A stretch of DNA of 64,000 bases from Candidatus Krumholzibacteriia bacterium. GTDB taxonomy: Bacteria > Krumholzibacteriota > Krumholzibacteriia > LZORAL124-64-63. The notes below the pieces were generated by a model. That model ran no database searches and was not told the DNA's origin. It was given only the letters and a program-made list of their open reading frames with translations. The position numbers were made by a program, and so were the translations under genes. Below, in pieces: positions 8,202 to 19,187 of this stretch; position 1 is the first letter of the stretch; the number at the start of each line of letters is the position of its first letter. The stretch lies in assembly GCA_024763215.1 (NCBI GenBank), contig JANTFX010000001.1, positions 91,816-155,815 of the forward strand, written 5' to 3'.

Positions 8202-9167
8202 ATGAACAGGCTGGGCCTCAAGATCGGTTGTCTACTGGCGGCGCTGGTCATCTGGATGCAGGTCGCGCACACCTCCACGGTGGAGCAGGACATCTACCTG
8301 CCCCTGCGCATCACCGGTCTGCAGCCCGGGCTGACCTATGCGGGCAGCCGGGTGCCCGCGCGGGTTCCGGTGCGGGTGCTCGGCCGGAAGTTGACCTTGT
8401 TGCGGCACCGGTTCTTCAACTATTTCGTGGGGGAGGTGCGCATCGATGTGTCCGGTCAGAAGCCCGGGCCGGAATTTTCCTATGAGATCAAGAGCGGTGA
8501 TATCTTCACCAACCTGGACGCAGCCAGCGCCTACCCCCCCACCACCGTGCACCTGAGGATCGACCGCCTCGATTCCCTGATGTTGCCCGTGCGGCTGCAA
8601 CTGGAAAACAGCCTGCCTGCCGACCGGGGGCTGCTGTCGCCGGTTGCGACGGAGCCGGAATCCGTGCTGGTCACCGGACCCGGGCGGTTCTTCGACCCCG
8701 AGCCCGTGGTCATGAGCCGCCCGGTGGACCTGTCCAAGGTGGACGCATCCCTGGACAGGGAAGTCGGCTTGACCGTGGACCGGCCCCTGCTGGAGATCCG
8801 GCCGGACAAGGTCCAGCTGGCGATCAGGGTCGGGGTCCTCGAGGATCGCACCCTGGCCAATGTCCCGGTCGTCGCCCTGGTCGACGCCGGCCGGCCCGAG
8901 GTGGGGGTTTCGCCCCCGGTTGCCGACGTGAAGGTCCGTGGGGTGGCCGATTCCCTGCGGGTCCTGACCAGGGACCGGTTGCTGGTGACCATCCCGGTCG
9001 GGGACCGGCCCGTCGGGGTGTACTCCCTGCCCGGCCAGGTCGATTACCCCCCCTGGCTGACCCTGCTGGGGCTGGTCCCGCCGCGTTTCCAGGTCATCGT
9101 GGGCAACCCTCCGGTGCAGGAGGGGGCGCAGCCGGATTCGGCGGGGCGGAGCGATGGCGGTGAATAA
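8202..9167 (+). CDS. YbbR/CdaR-like domain protein
   Basis: N-terminal TM (LKIGCLLAALVIWMQVAHTSTVEQDIYLPLRITGLQPGL) and repeated YbbR-type segments (PTTVHLRIDRLDSLMLPVRLQLEN; VSPPVADVKVRGVADSLRVL). Confidence 0.7.
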   Translation: MNRLGLKIGCLLAALVIWMQVAHTSTVEQDIYLPLRITGLQPGLTYAGSRVPARVPVRVLGRKLTLLRHRFFNYFVGEVRIDVSGQKPGPEFSYEIKSGDIFTNLDAASAYPPTTVHLRIDRLDSLMLPVRLQLENSLPADRGLLSPVATEPESVLVTGPGRFFDPEPVVMSRPVDLSKVDASLDREVGLTVDRPLLEIRPDKVQLAIRVGVLEDRTLANVPVVALVDAGRPEVGVSPPVADVKVRGVADSLRVLTRDRLLVTIPVGDRPVGVYSLPGQVDYPPWLTLLGLVPPRFQVIVGNPPVQEGAQPDSAGRSDGGE

Positions 9168-10110
9168 CTCGGACCGGGGTTTCCCCTACTGGTTGACCCG
9201 CCGCGGAACGGCCCTGTTCACGGGTGCTGCCGTGCTGCTGCTGGCCGTCGGGGCGCTGCTGTTCCCCGCGCACAGGCCCCTGGGAGCCAAGAGCGTATTG
9301 CTGGTTCTGGACCCATCCCGCATGCAGGCCAGGGAAACGGATGTATATCAGCCCCTGGGGCGATTCATCTCCTCCATCGACCGCGGCGACATAGCCGTGG
9401 ACGTGGTCAGGGATCTGGCCGCCTTCAGGCAGGTCCTGGCCGCCGGCCCGGATTTCCTCCTGTGCCCCGACGGGGTGGGCCTGCAGGCGATGGATCAGGG
9501 TTATCTGCCCCTGGTGGTGGGCCGCCGCGCGGCGCCCCGCAACCTGCGCCCGCGCAGTGTCCTGGTCTACCGCAAGCGGGCGGGCCTGGTGCCCGAACCC
9601 TGGCTCAGCCGGCCTGCGGCCACCATCATCGGCGATTCCCTGTCCCTGGTCGCGACCGGTCCCTGGTGCCGGCACCACCCTCTGGCCCCGCCGCGTCGCG
9701 GCGGTGATGATGGCCCCGCCTTCGGGCCGGATCCCTACGACCATGCTCCGGCCCTGCATGCCCTGCGGCTGGGCTGTTTCGACTACGCGGTCGTGCGCCA
9801 ATGGGATGCCGATCGGTTCCTGGCCGGGGGCCTGCTCCCGGCCCGGGAGTGGGGCGAAAAGGTCATGAGCCCTCCGGCGCCCGATATGATGCTGCTGATT
9901 TCCGGCAAGGTGTCCGCGCGGCGGCGCCTGGCCCTGGGCGACCATCTGAGCGCCCTGGGTCGGAACCCCGAGGCGGAGGGCCCCTTGGCCCGGGCCCTGG
10001 TCGCCGGCCTCGGGCGGTTTCACCTGGCGGGTTTCAACCTGTTGCTGGAGCCGGATGTGGACCTTGTGCGCAGGAATTTTCCGGGTCATTGGCCACCGAC
10101 CGGTCCATGA
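9154..10110 (+). CDS. Membrane-anchored PhnD-like periplasmic binding protein (tentative)
   Basis: N-terminal TM; LGRFISSIDRGDIAVDVVRDLAAFRQVLAAGPDFLLCPDGVG...RPRSVLVYRKRAG...FDYAVVRQWDADRF resembles phosphonate-binding-like folds; overlaps the upstream ORF by 14 bp. Confidence 0.5.
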   Translation: MAVNNSDRGFPYWLTRRGTALFTGAAVLLLAVGALLFPAHRPLGAKSVLLVLDPSRMQARETDVYQPLGRFISSIDRGDIAVDVVRDLAAFRQVLAAGPDFLLCPDGVGLQAMDQGYLPLVVGRRAAPRNLRPRSVLVYRKRAGLVPEPWLSRPAATIIGDSLSLVATGPWCRHHPLAPPRRGGDDGPAFGPDPYDHAPALHALRLGCFDYAVVRQWDADRFLAGGLLPAREWGEKVMSPPAPDMMLLISGKVSARRRLALGDHLSALGRNPEAEGPLARALVAGLGRFHLAGFNLLLEPDVDLVRRNFPGHWPPTGP

Positions 10111-10180
10111 ATGATATTGTCGCCTGCATGACAGCCGAACCGTCCATGTTTGCCGCCCGGGGCCCGGTGCCCCTCGAAGG

Positions 10181-11461
10181 ATGAGTATGAACCTGAAATA
10201 CCGCCGTCTGAAGGGAACCCGCGACCTGCTCCTGGAGGAGATCGAACGCTGGCACTGGTGCGAGGGTCGCTGGCGCGAAGTCCTGGCCCGCTACGGCTAC
10301 GGGGAGATCAGAACGCCGATCATCGAACCGGCCGGCCTGTTCATGCGCTCGGTGGGGGACGGGACCGATATCGTCGAGAAGGAGATGTACAGCTTCGAGT
10401 CGCGGGGCGGCGAGTCCCTGTGCCTGAGGCCGGAGAACACCGCCTCGGTGGTGCGCGCCTACCTGGAGAACGGGCTGACCCGGCAGCCGGGCACCCTCAA
10501 GTTCTATTATATGGGCCCCATGTTCCGCCACGACCGGCCGCAGGCCGGGCGCTACCGCCAGTTCCACCAGGTTGGTGTCGAGGCCATCGGCTCGGCCAGC
10601 CCCGTGCTGGACGCGGAGGTCATCCAGACGGCCATGGCCCTGTTCGAGGCCGTGGACGCCCAGGGGCTGACGGTCCTGGTCAACTGCATCGGCTGCCCGT
10701 CCTGCAAGCCGGCCTACGTGGCCGGGCTGAAGAAATTCCTGGAGGAGAACCTGGAACGGATCCCGCCGGCCTTCCGGGGGCGCATCGGGACCAACCCCCT
10801 GCGGCTGTACGACGCCAAGGACGACGAAGTCCTGGCCCTGCTGGCCGAGCATCCGCCCATCACCTCGGCCCTGTGCCCGGCCTGCCGTGAGCACCATGCC
10901 GAGGTTCTGGGCACCCTGGATGACCTGGGGGTGCCCTTCGTGGAGGATCCCTCCCTGGTAAGGGGGCTGGACTATTACGGCCGGACCACCTTCGAGATCA
11001 CCGCGGTCAGCGGGCGCAAGCAGAGCAGCCTGGCCGGGGGAGGCCGATACGACGGCCTGGTCGCCCAGTGCGGCGGACCCCAGACACCCGCCGTGGGCTT
11101 TTCCATCGGGATCGAACGGACCCTGCTGCACCTGGCCGACGAACCCATCGACCCCCAGCGCAGCCGCCAGACCCAGGTGGATGTGTACGTGGCCTGCCTG
11201 GATGAGCCGTCCCAGCGCTACGGACTGGTGGCCTGCGATCTTTTGCGGGGGTTGTGCAGCGTGGAGGTCGACACCACGGGCCGATCGGTCAAGGCCCAGG
11301 CCAAATCGGCCAACCTGCGCCGGGCGAAGATCCTGCTGACCGTCGGCAAGGACGAGATCGCCGCAGGCACCCTGCAACTGAAGAATCTGGAAACCGGCGA
11401 TCAGGTCCCCGTGGCCCGAGATCGCCTGCTGGCAACTGTCCGGGAGGTCCTGGAAGGGTGA
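10181..11461 (+). CDS. hisS: Histidyl-tRNA synthetase
   Basis: [61 protein letters not shown]. Confidence 0.97.
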   Translation: MSMNLKYRRLKGTRDLLLEEIERWHWCEGRWREVLARYGYGEIRTPIIEPAGLFMRSVGDGTDIVEKEMYSFESRGGESLCLRPENTASVVRAYLENGLTRQPGTLKFYYMGPMFRHDRPQAGRYRQFHQVGVEAIGSASPVLDAEVIQTAMALFEAVDAQGLTVLVNCIGCPSCKPAYVAGLKKFLEENLERIPPAFRGRIGTNPLRLYDAKDDEVLALLAEHPPITSALCPACREHHAEVLGTLDDLGVPFVEDPSLVRGLDYYGRTTFEITAVSGRKQSSLAGGGRYDGLVAQCGGPQTPAVGFSIGIERTLLHLADEPIDPQRSRQTQVDVYVACLDEPSQRYGLVACDLLRGLCSVEVDTTGRSVKAQAKSANLRRAKILLTVGKDEIAAGTLQLKNLETGDQVPVARDRLLATVREVLEG

Positions 11462-11466
11462 ACAAC

Positions 11467-13287
11467 ATGAGCAAATCGGAACAGGCGAACGCCCCCCTGC
11501 GCACGCACCGTTGCGGCGAGGTCTCGGAGGCCCTGGTGGGCCGTACCATCAGCGTCGCCGGTTGGGCGGCCAGGGTCAGGAACCTGGGTGGGGTGGTGTT
11601 CGTGGATCTGAGGGACCGCTACGGCGAGCTGCAGGTCGTTTGCGAGGACGGCGCGCCGCTGGCGCTGGCCGCTGATTTCAAGCTGGAGTCGGTCCTGGGT
11701 TTCACCGGTGAAGTGCGGAGGCGGCCCGAGGGGATGGTCAACCCCGACAAGGCCTCCGGCGCGGTGGAACTCGTGGCGCGTTCGGCGGTCGTCCTCAACG
11801 GCTGCGCGCCGTTGCCCTTCCAGCTCGACCAGGCCGATCGCGCCGGCGAGGAGCTGCGCCTCAAGTACCGCTACATCCACCTGCGCAGCCCGGCCATGTT
11901 GCGGAACCTGGAGATACGGCACCGTGCGGCCCAGGCCGCCAGGCGCTACCTGTCGGGTCTGGACTTCCTGGAGGTCGAGACCCCCCTGCTGATCAGGACC
12001 ACACCCGAGGGCGCCCGCGACTACGTGGTGCCCAGCCGGATCCACCACGGTCAGTTCTACGCCCTGCCCCAGTCCCCGCAGCTCTACAAGCAGATCCTCA
12101 TGGCCTCAGGGATCGATCGCTATTTCCAGCTGGCCCGCTGCCTGCGGGACGAGGATTTGCGCAAGGACCGGCAGCCCGAGCATACCCAGATCGATCTGGA
12201 GATGAGCTTCTGCTCGGAAAACGAGGTGTACGGCATCGTGGAACAGATGATGGCCACGATCTTCGCCGAGACCATCGGGGTCCAGCTGCCCACCCCGTTC
12301 CCGCGGATCAGCTACGACGACGCCATGGATCTGTACGGCTCGGACAAGCCGGACCTGCGCTTCGGCAACCCCATGCACAAGGTGGACGACCTTGTGCCCG
12401 GATGCGGATTCAAGGTATTCGAGGACGCCCTGTCCTCGGGCGGTACGGTGCGCTGCCTGTGCGCCCCCGGCCTGGCGGCCTGGAGCCGCAAGCAGGTGGA
12501 CGAACTGGAACAGGTCGCCAGGAAGCACGGCGCGTTCGGCCTGGCGCGCACCAAGGTGACGGCCACCGGTGTCGATACCGGCATCGCCAAGTTCCTGTCC
12601 CCGGAGTTCGCCGCGGCCCTTACCGAGCGCACCGGCGCCAGGGAGGGCGACCTGCTGCTGTTCATCGCCGGTGAAAAGGACATGGCCCGCAGCGCCCTGG
12701 GGGCGGTGCGCCTGGAGGCGGCCGCGCGGGCGGACTGGATACCCCCGGACAGCTGGGCCCTGGCCTGGGTGCGGAACTTTCCGCTTTTCGAGGCGGACGG
12801 GCAGGGGGGCTGGACCGCCTGCCATCACATGTTCACCCAGCCGCGGCCCGAGGACCTGGACTCCCTGGAGGAGGATCCCGGAGCGGCCCGCGCGCAACTC
12901 TACGACCTGGTCTGCAACGGCGTGGAGCTCGGCTCGGGCAGCATCCGGATCCACCAGCGCGAGCTGCAGGAACAGGTGTTCCGCATCGTCGGCATGGACC
13001 GCCAGGAGTACCTGGCCAAGTTCGGGTTCTTCCTGGACGCCCTGGGCTTCGGCGCGCCGCCCCACGGCGGCATCGCCCTGGGGCTGGACCGCATCGTCAT
13101 GCTGCTGACCGGCAGCCCGTCCCTGCGCGAGGTCATCGCCTTTCCGAAGACGACGCTGGCCGCCTCGCCCCTGGACGGCAGCCCCGGGCCGATCAGCGCG
13201 TCCCAGCTCGAGGAGCTGCACCTGGACATTCTGCCGCAGCGGGAGGATAAGGCTGCGGACGGAAAGTCCGTACCGGGAGATTCATGA
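11467..13287 (+). CDS. aspS: Aspartyl-tRNA synthetase
   Basis: [84 protein letters not shown]. Confidence 0.97.
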   Translation: MSKSEQANAPLRTHRCGEVSEALVGRTISVAGWAARVRNLGGVVFVDLRDRYGELQVVCEDGAPLALAADFKLESVLGFTGEVRRRPEGMVNPDKASGAVELVARSAVVLNGCAPLPFQLDQADRAGEELRLKYRYIHLRSPAMLRNLEIRHRAAQAARRYLSGLDFLEVETPLLIRTTPEGARDYVVPSRIHHGQFYALPQSPQLYKQILMASGIDRYFQLARCLRDEDLRKDRQPEHTQIDLEMSFCSENEVYGIVEQMMATIFAETIGVQLPTPFPRISYDDAMDLYGSDKPDLRFGNPMHKVDDLVPGCGFKVFEDALSSGGTVRCLCAPGLAAWSRKQVDELEQVARKHGAFGLARTKVTATGVDTGIAKFLSPEFAAALTERTGAREGDLLLFIAGEKDMARSALGAVRLEAAARADWIPPDSWALAWVRNFPLFEADGQGGWTACHHMFTQPRPEDLDSLEEDPGAARAQLYDLVCNGVELGSGSIRIHQRELQEQVFRIVGMDRQEYLAKFGFFLDALGFGAPPHGGIALGLDRIVMLLTGSPSLREVIAFPKTTLAASPLDGSPGPISASQLEELHLDILPQREDKAADGKSVPGDS

Positions 13288-14276
13288 GGGACCGCCCGCG
13301 GCAGGATGTGGTGAAGGCCGCCTTCGATCTGCAGGACGTGGACCAGCTCGCCCTGCTGGGGCCCAAGGATGTGAACCTCCATTTCCTGGAGCAGCGTTAC
13401 GGGGTCCGCCTGGGGGTCAGGGGGCGCAACCTGCGCCTGGAAGGGCCCGCCGACCGGGTCCGGGAGCTGCAGGCCGTGCTGCCGGACCTGGTGGCCATGG
13501 TCCGTCGGGGCCAGTTCATCGACCGCATCGCCCTGGATTATGTCTGCGCGAGCGGCCAGGACGCCACGGGTGAATCCGGCGGCGCGGATTTCGAGGCCAC
13601 GGTCCTGATGCCCGGGTCCGGACGCCGCTCTTCCATCCGGGTCAAGACCCGGGGGCAACAGGCCTACGTCGAGGCCATCCGGCGCGACGACGTGGTCTTC
13701 GCCACCGGGCCGGCCGGCACGGGCAAGACCTTCCTGGCCGTGGTCATGGCCATGGATTACCTCAAGCGGCAGCTGGTCGAGCGCATCATCCTGGTCCGCC
13801 CTGCCGTGGAGGCGGGGGAACAGCTGGGCTTCCTGCCGGGGGATCTGCAGGACAAGATCAACCCCTACCTGCGCCCCCTGTACGACGCCCTGTCGGACAT
13901 CACCGGCACCGACAGGATCGCCAAGCTGATGTCCACCGGCGTCATCGAGGCCTCGCCCCTGGCGTACATGCGGGGCCGCACGCTCAACAACGCCTTCGTG
14001 ATCCTGGACGAGGCCCAGAACACGACCATCGGCCAGATGAAGATGTTTCTGACCAGGCTCGGGGTGCATTCCAAGGCCGTGGTCACCGGGGATATCACCC
14101 AGACCGATCTGGCCGCCGGCAGCCGTTCAGGCCTGGTGCACGTCCGCAAGATCCTCCGGCATACCGCGGGGGTGGGGTTCGTGGATCTTGGCGGCCGGGA
14201 CATCGTGCGGCACCCCCTGGTGCAGCGGATCGTGGAGGCATTCGAGGTTGCGCCCGGCCCTGAGGATCCCTCATGA
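13284..14276 (+). CDS. PhoH-like ATPase
   Basis: [18 protein letters not shown] Walker [28 protein letters not shown] overlap with aspS. Confidence 0.93.
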   Translation: MRDRPRQDVVKAAFDLQDVDQLALLGPKDVNLHFLEQRYGVRLGVRGRNLRLEGPADRVRELQAVLPDLVAMVRRGQFIDRIALDYVCASGQDATGESGGADFEATVLMPGSGRRSSIRVKTRGQQAYVEAIRRDDVVFATGPAGTGKTFLAVVMAMDYLKRQLVERIILVRPAVEAGEQLGFLPGDLQDKINPYLRPLYDALSDITGTDRIAKLMSTGVIEASPLAYMRGRTLNNAFVILDEAQNTTIGQMKMFLTRLGVHSKAVVTGDITQTDLAAGSRSGLVHVRKILRHTAGVGFVDLGGRDIVRHPLVQRIVEAFEVAPGPEDPS

Positions 14277-14310
14277 TGAGGCTGTTGCCGATCCCAACCG
14301 AAGGACGCCG

Positions 14311-16611
14311 ATGATGTGGTGGTTGCGTCTGCGTGAAATTCCGGCCCGGCTGCGGCGTGATGCCGAGCCCATACGCCGCGGTCTGCCCGGCGGGCGCGCG
14401 GTCAAGGAAAACCCGGCCCGTGACATGGCCTGGCTCTGGCTGCTGGGGCTGGCAGGCGTCATCCTGGTCCTGCATCTGCTGCTGTTCCCCCCGGTCCCCC
14501 GCTTCAACCAGGATTTCCCCGCCGTCGGCGATATCGCCGACCGTGAAATCCGGGCCCCTTTCGCGTTTTCCGCCCCCTTGCCCGAGCAGGAGGTGCGCAT
14601 GGAGCGCCTGGCCAGGGTGGTCGAGGTGCCTCCGGTGCTCAGGAAGTTGCCCGTGGTGGCAGGGGAGAAGCAGGATGAGCGTCTGCAGGCCTGGCTGGAT
14701 GCCCTGTCTGCGGCCGTCGACGATACCCTGAGCGAGGAAGCGGAGGCGGGGCTGCTGGCCCTGCAGTTCCCGGTGACCAGCGCGCCGGAAATCAGGCGGT
14801 TGCTGGAGGTCCAGCAACCGGACTCGACCATCGCCCGCATGCGCCGAGCCGCAGCCCGGGTCTCGGCCGGGGTGCTGGTGGATATGCTGCCTGCCGGGCA
14901 GTACGACCGTGTCGTGGTGGCCGACGGCAGCTCCGAAAAGGTCATCCCGCTGGATACCGTCGTGACCCAGTCGGGTCTCGAGGAACGCCTGCTGGCGGAG
15001 CTGCGCACAGTGGGCATGGCCCCGGTGGTGGCCGCGGAAGCCGCGGCGTTGCTGCGCCGTTTCCTGGTGCCCGGCTTCGCCTATGACCCGGCCGCCACCC
15101 AGGCCAGGCAGGAGGAGATCCGCAAACAGGTGCCCACCACGCGGGAGTTCAGCACCGGTGAGCGGATCATCGATCAGGGCGTGCGCGTCACCGACAAGGA
15201 GGCCCTTTTCCTTGAGGCCCTGGCCCGCGAGCTCCAGGCCCGCGGTGGCAGCGAGGGGGCGTGGGGCAGGATGTTGCGCTACCTGGCGCGCGCGGTGCTG
15301 ATCATCATCGCCCTGGGACTTTTCTGCTGGCTGGGGAGCATCCATTTCCCGGTGCGCCTGCGCGCGCCGCGTCTGGCGACCGCCCTGACCGTGGTGCTGG
15401 CCCTGTACCTGGCCGGCGCGGCATTCGCGCTCGGGCATCCCAGGCTGGGCCCTCTGGCCGTGCCCATCGTGCTGCTGGCACTGCTGGCGACCGTGCTGTT
15501 CAGGGAACAGGTCGGTTACACGACGACCTTGCTGGCCTTGTCCCTGCTGGCTCTGCTGCCCGAGTTGCCGGCGGCGATGGTCTTCTCCTGGTTCATCCTG
15601 GGCATGGTGACTGTGGTTTCGGTGCGGCGCATCCAGAAGCGCAGCCAGTTCTACCAGACCATCGTGCTGCTGACGGTGCTGTCGGTGATCCAGGGCTGGC
15701 TGCTGGGAAGCGGGGCGGCCGATGAGGGGGCCGCCCACGAGGGCTGGCTGCTGGTGTCGGTGTTCACGCCCATCCTGTCGGTGGCCTTCGGACTGTTCCT
15801 GTTGCCGGTCGTGGAGCCCGCGGTGGGGGTCTGCTCGGATCTGACGCTGCTGGAACTCTCGGACCTCAACCACCCGTTGCTGCAGCGCATGGCCCTGGAG
15901 GCCCAGGGCACGTACCACCACAGCCAGGTCGTCGGGCAGCTGGCCGAGCACGCCGCCCGGGCCATCGACGCCAACGCCCTGCTGACCCGGGTGGGGGCCC
16001 TTTTCCACGATATCGGCAAGATGGAGAAGCCCGAGTACTACGTGGAGAACCAGAGCCAGGCTCTGAACAAGCACGATGAGCTGAGCCCGAGCATGAGCGC
16101 CCTGGTGATCGCGGCCCACGTCAAGGAGGGCATCGAACTGGCCCGCAAGTGGCGCCTGCCCCAGGCGGTGATCGATTTCATCCCCGAGCATCACGGCACC
16201 ATGGTCATGGAGTATTTCTATCGCAAGGCCCTGGAGGACGAAGGGAACGAGACGGTCAAGGTCGACGACTTCCGCTACCCCGGACCGAAGCCCCGTTCCC
16301 GGGAGACGGCCGTGCTCATGCTCGCCGACGCGGCCGAGGCTGCCACGCGGTCCCTGGCCAGGCCCACGCCGAGCCGGATTCGGGAGATGGTCAAGCAGAT
16401 CATCGACAAGCGCATGCTCAGCGGGGAGCTGGACCAGTCGGGACTTACCCTGCGCGACGTGGCGCGGATCCGCGAGGCCTTCATCCCGCTCTTGACGGGG
16501 ATCCACCACGCCCGCATCGCCTACCCCGGCCAGCAACAGGCCCAAGGTGACGGCGGCGAGAACATCGAGGGCAGGGAACGCAGAGGCCGGGACAGGGAAA
16601 GGCGCACGTGA
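14311..16611 (+). CDS. 7TM-HD (PgpH-type) membrane protein, putative c-di-AMP phosphodiesterase
   Basis: Extracellular domain, multi-TM core, HD motifs GTYHHSQVVGQLAEHAARAI...ALFHDIGKMEKPEYYVENQ...EHHGTMVMEYFY. Confidence 0.88.
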   Translation: MMWWLRLREIPARLRRDAEPIRRGLPGGRAVKENPARDMAWLWLLGLAGVILVLHLLLFPPVPRFNQDFPAVGDIADREIRAPFAFSAPLPEQEVRMERLARVVEVPPVLRKLPVVAGEKQDERLQAWLDALSAAVDDTLSEEAEAGLLALQFPVTSAPEIRRLLEVQQPDSTIARMRRAAARVSAGVLVDMLPAGQYDRVVVADGSSEKVIPLDTVVTQSGLEERLLAELRTVGMAPVVAAEAAALLRRFLVPGFAYDPAATQARQEEIRKQVPTTREFSTGERIIDQGVRVTDKEALFLEALARELQARGGSEGAWGRMLRYLARAVLIIIALGLFCWLGSIHFPVRLRAPRLATALTVVLALYLAGAAFALGHPRLGPLAVPIVLLALLATVLFREQVGYTTTLLALSLLALLPELPAAMVFSWFILGMVTVVSVRRIQKRSQFYQTIVLLTVLSVIQGWLLGSGAADEGAAHEGWLLVSVFTPILSVAFGLFLLPVVEPAVGVCSDLTLLELSDLNHPLLQRMALEAQGTYHHSQVVGQLAEHAARAIDANALLTRVGALFHDIGKMEKPEYYVENQSQALNKHDELSPSMSALVIAAHVKEGIELARKWRLPQAVIDFIPEHHGTMVMEYFYRKALEDEGNETVKVDDFRYPGPKPRSRETAVLMLADAAEAATRSLARPTPSRIREMVKQIIDKRMLSGELDQSGLTLRDVARIREAFIPLLTGIHHARIAYPGQQQAQGDGGENIEGRERRGRDRERRT

Positions 16612-17129
16612 TCGCGACCCTCATAGAACGCAGGGGCCCGGACCCGCGGCCTGCCGGCTGCTGGGTGGACGAGGGCAGGGTCCCGCCGGCGTTGACCGGG
16701 GTCCTGGCCGGCCTCGGTGGCCGGGACTGGCCCGTCAATCTTGTGCTGGCGAGCGATGACGAGGTTGCCGCCATGAATGCGCGGTACCGGCAACGGGAGG
16801 GCGTGACCGATGTCCTGTCCTTCAGCTACCTGCTGACCGCGGGGCCACCCCCTCCGCAGCTGGCGTCCGGTTGCCGGGGTGCGGCCTGCGACCTGTGGCG
16901 CGAGGATCCGCCCGACGTGGTGGGCGAGGTGGTCCTGGCGCCGGACTTCGTGGCCGGGCGCTGCCGCCGGGAAGGCTGGTCCGTGGGGACCGAATTCACC
17001 CTGCTGGTGATCCATGGTTGCCTGCATATCCTGGGCTGGGACCACGAGGAACCCCGGATGCGGCAGGCCATGCGCGGCCTGGAGGCCGAGCTTCTGGGCG
17101 GGATGGGGCTGGCCCATCCGCTGGCCTGA
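16608..17129 (+). CDS. ybeY: Endoribonuclease YbeY
   Basis: NARYRQREGVTDVLSFSY; LLVIHGCLHILGWDHE zinc-binding motif; GTGA overlap with upstream gene. Confidence 0.92.
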   Translation: MIATLIERRGPDPRPAGCWVDEGRVPPALTGVLAGLGGRDWPVNLVLASDDEVAAMNARYRQREGVTDVLSFSYLLTAGPPPPQLASGCRGAACDLWREDPPDVVGEVVLAPDFVAGRCRREGWSVGTEFTLLVIHGCLHILGWDHEEPRMRQAMRGLEAELLGGMGLAHPLA

Positions 17130-17146
17130 CAAGGAGAGATGATTTC

Positions 17147-18508
17147 ATGGGAGAAATGGACGGCATGGCGGTGGGGCTGGCCGGAGCCACCGGAACGTTG
17201 ATCCTCTGTGTGGGGAGCTGGCTGGGGGCGGTGGTTCTGGGCGGCCTGATGACCGCTCACTACCGCGTCATGGGCCTGTACCGCAACGGTCTGGTCGAGG
17301 CGGACTCGTTGGGACCGGTGGTGCGTGAATACCTGGACCACGACCGGCGTTTCCAGATCACCGTGGGCACCCTGTATCTGACGCTGACGGTCCTGGGCAG
17401 CCTCGCGTGGGGGTACATCCTGTCCCGGCTGTGGTCCGGCCCCCTGGACTTCGCCTTCTACGCGCTGTTCACCGTCACGGCCGTCCTGGCCTGGACCCTC
17501 GGCGGCATGGTCTTCAAGCTCCTGGCCGCGGGTACGGCCCTGAATTATGTCAGGATCGTGGGGTCCCTGGTGTACCCCCTCAGCTGGCTCCTGCGCCCGG
17601 TGACGGCCCTGCTGCTGGCGGTGATGAGCCGTCTGGACGACACGCTCTGGGTCACCGAGGCCCAGCCCCATCTGACCGCCGGGGAGATCCGCAACCTGAT
17701 CGCCGACGACGCCGAGGACAACACCCTGGACGAGGATGAGCGGGAGATGATCCAGAGCATCTTCTCGTTCCACCACACCGCCGTGCGCGAGATCATGATC
17801 CCGCGCATCGACATGGTGATCCTCGACGGGGATGACGATGTCTCGGCCAGCCTGGAGGCCGTGATCAGCAGCGGCCACTCGCGCATCCCCGTGTACCAGG
17901 GCAACATGGACAAGGTCATCGGGATCCTGTATTCCAAGGATCTGCTGCGGCTGGTCAAGGAAGGCCGGTTCGCCGCCGAGGGGCTGAAGCTGGCCTCCCT
18001 GGTGCGGCCTGCCTATTTCATCCCCGAGAGCAAGAAGATCGACGAGGTGCTGGACGAGTTCCGCTCCCAGCACATCCACATGGCCGTGGTCATCGACGAG
18101 TACGGCGGCATCGCCGGCCTGGTGACCCTGGAGGACGTGCTGGAGGAGATCGTGGGGGAGATCCAGGACGAGTTCGACCCCGAGGAGGAACTTCTGACCT
18201 GGGTGGACCAGAGGCGCGTGCGGCTGGACCCGAAGATCGACCTGGACGATCTGAGCCAGGAACTGGGCCTGGATCTGGAGGGGGTCGACGGGTGGGAGAC
18301 CAGCGAGACCCTGGGGGGGCTGATCTACGAGGCCGCCGGGAACGTCCCGGCCCGCGGGGACAGGATCACCGTGGGCGATCTGGTCATCATCGTGGAGGAT
18401 GTGGAAGACCAGCGGATCCTGCGGGTGCTGCTGGAATCCCCCCGGGATCTGCCCGGCTATCTGCGGCACAAGCAGGACAAGGAAGCTCCTGCGGAAGATT
18501 CGAGTTGA
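17147..18508 (+). CDS. CorC/HlyC-family protein with CNNM-type TM domain, CBS pair and CorC_HlyC domain
   Basis: IFSFHHTAVREIMIPRIDMVILDGDDDV...HSRIPVYQGNMDKVIGILYSKDLL...VVIDEYGGIAGLVTLEDVLEEIVGEIQDE. Confidence 0.9.
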   Translation: MGEMDGMAVGLAGATGTLILCVGSWLGAVVLGGLMTAHYRVMGLYRNGLVEADSLGPVVREYLDHDRRFQITVGTLYLTLTVLGSLAWGYILSRLWSGPLDFAFYALFTVTAVLAWTLGGMVFKLLAAGTALNYVRIVGSLVYPLSWLLRPVTALLLAVMSRLDDTLWVTEAQPHLTAGEIRNLIADDAEDNTLDEDEREMIQSIFSFHHTAVREIMIPRIDMVILDGDDDVSASLEAVISSGHSRIPVYQGNMDKVIGILYSKDLLRLVKEGRFAAEGLKLASLVRPAYFIPESKKIDEVLDEFRSQHIHMAVVIDEYGGIAGLVTLEDVLEEIVGEIQDEFDPEEELLTWVDQRRVRLDPKIDLDDLSQELGLDLEGVDGWETSETLGGLIYEAAGNVPARGDRITVGDLVIIVEDVEDQRILRVLLESPRDLPGYLRHKQDKEAPAEDSS

Positions 18509-18515
18509 GGTTGTC

Positions 18516-19187
18516 ATGCTGGGTTTCCTGCGACGACATTTCCTGACCGGCCTGCTGGCCGTTTCCCCGCTGGCGATCACCAGCTGGATCCTGTGGCGGG
18601 TCTACCTGCTGGTCAGCGGCACCATGCGGCCGTGGCTGCAGCGGGTGCCCTCGCTTACCGAGACCTATCCCGACTTCTTCCTGACGATCATCGGGATGGG
18701 CGTCGTGCTGTGCCTGATCGTCCTTATCGGCCTGCTGACCCGCAACGTCATCGGCGGCGCGTTCTTCCGGATGCTGGACCGGTTCTTCAACGGCATACCC
18801 GTGGTCAAGAGCGTGTTCTCGGCCACCAAGCAGATCGCCGCCGTGTTCCTGCAGGACCGCCGGACCGCCTTCCAGAAGGTGGTCCTGTTCAGCTACCCGC
18901 GGCCGGGCATGTATTCGCTGGGCTTCACGACCCATGAGAATACCGGGCGGGACGTCGTCAGCGTCTTCCTGCCGACCACGCCCAATCCGACCTCGGGCTA
19001 CATGTTGCTGGTGCCCGCCGGCCAGGTGACGGAGCTCGACCTGCCGGTCGAGGAGGCCATCAAGCTCGTGGTGTCCGGCGGGGCGATCATGACCGCCGGG
19101 CAGGTGGACGAGATCCGCGACGGCATGGACATCCTCGCGCCCGACCACCGGCTGCCGTCTGACGAACCGAGGGAGACCCGACCGTGA
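18516..19187 (+). CDS. DUF502 family membrane protein
   Basis: LRRHFLTGLLAVSPLAITSWILWRVY...IPVVKSVFSATKQIAAVF...PNPTSGYMLLVPAGQVTELDLPVEEAIKLVVSGG. Confidence 0.88.
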   Translation: MLGFLRRHFLTGLLAVSPLAITSWILWRVYLLVSGTMRPWLQRVPSLTETYPDFFLTIIGMGVVLCLIVLIGLLTRNVIGGAFFRMLDRFFNGIPVVKSVFSATKQIAAVFLQDRRTAFQKVVLFSYPRPGMYSLGFTTHENTGRDVVSVFLPTTPNPTSGYMLLVPAGQVTELDLPVEEAIKLVVSGGAIMTAGQVDEIRDGMDILAPDHRLPSDEPRETRP

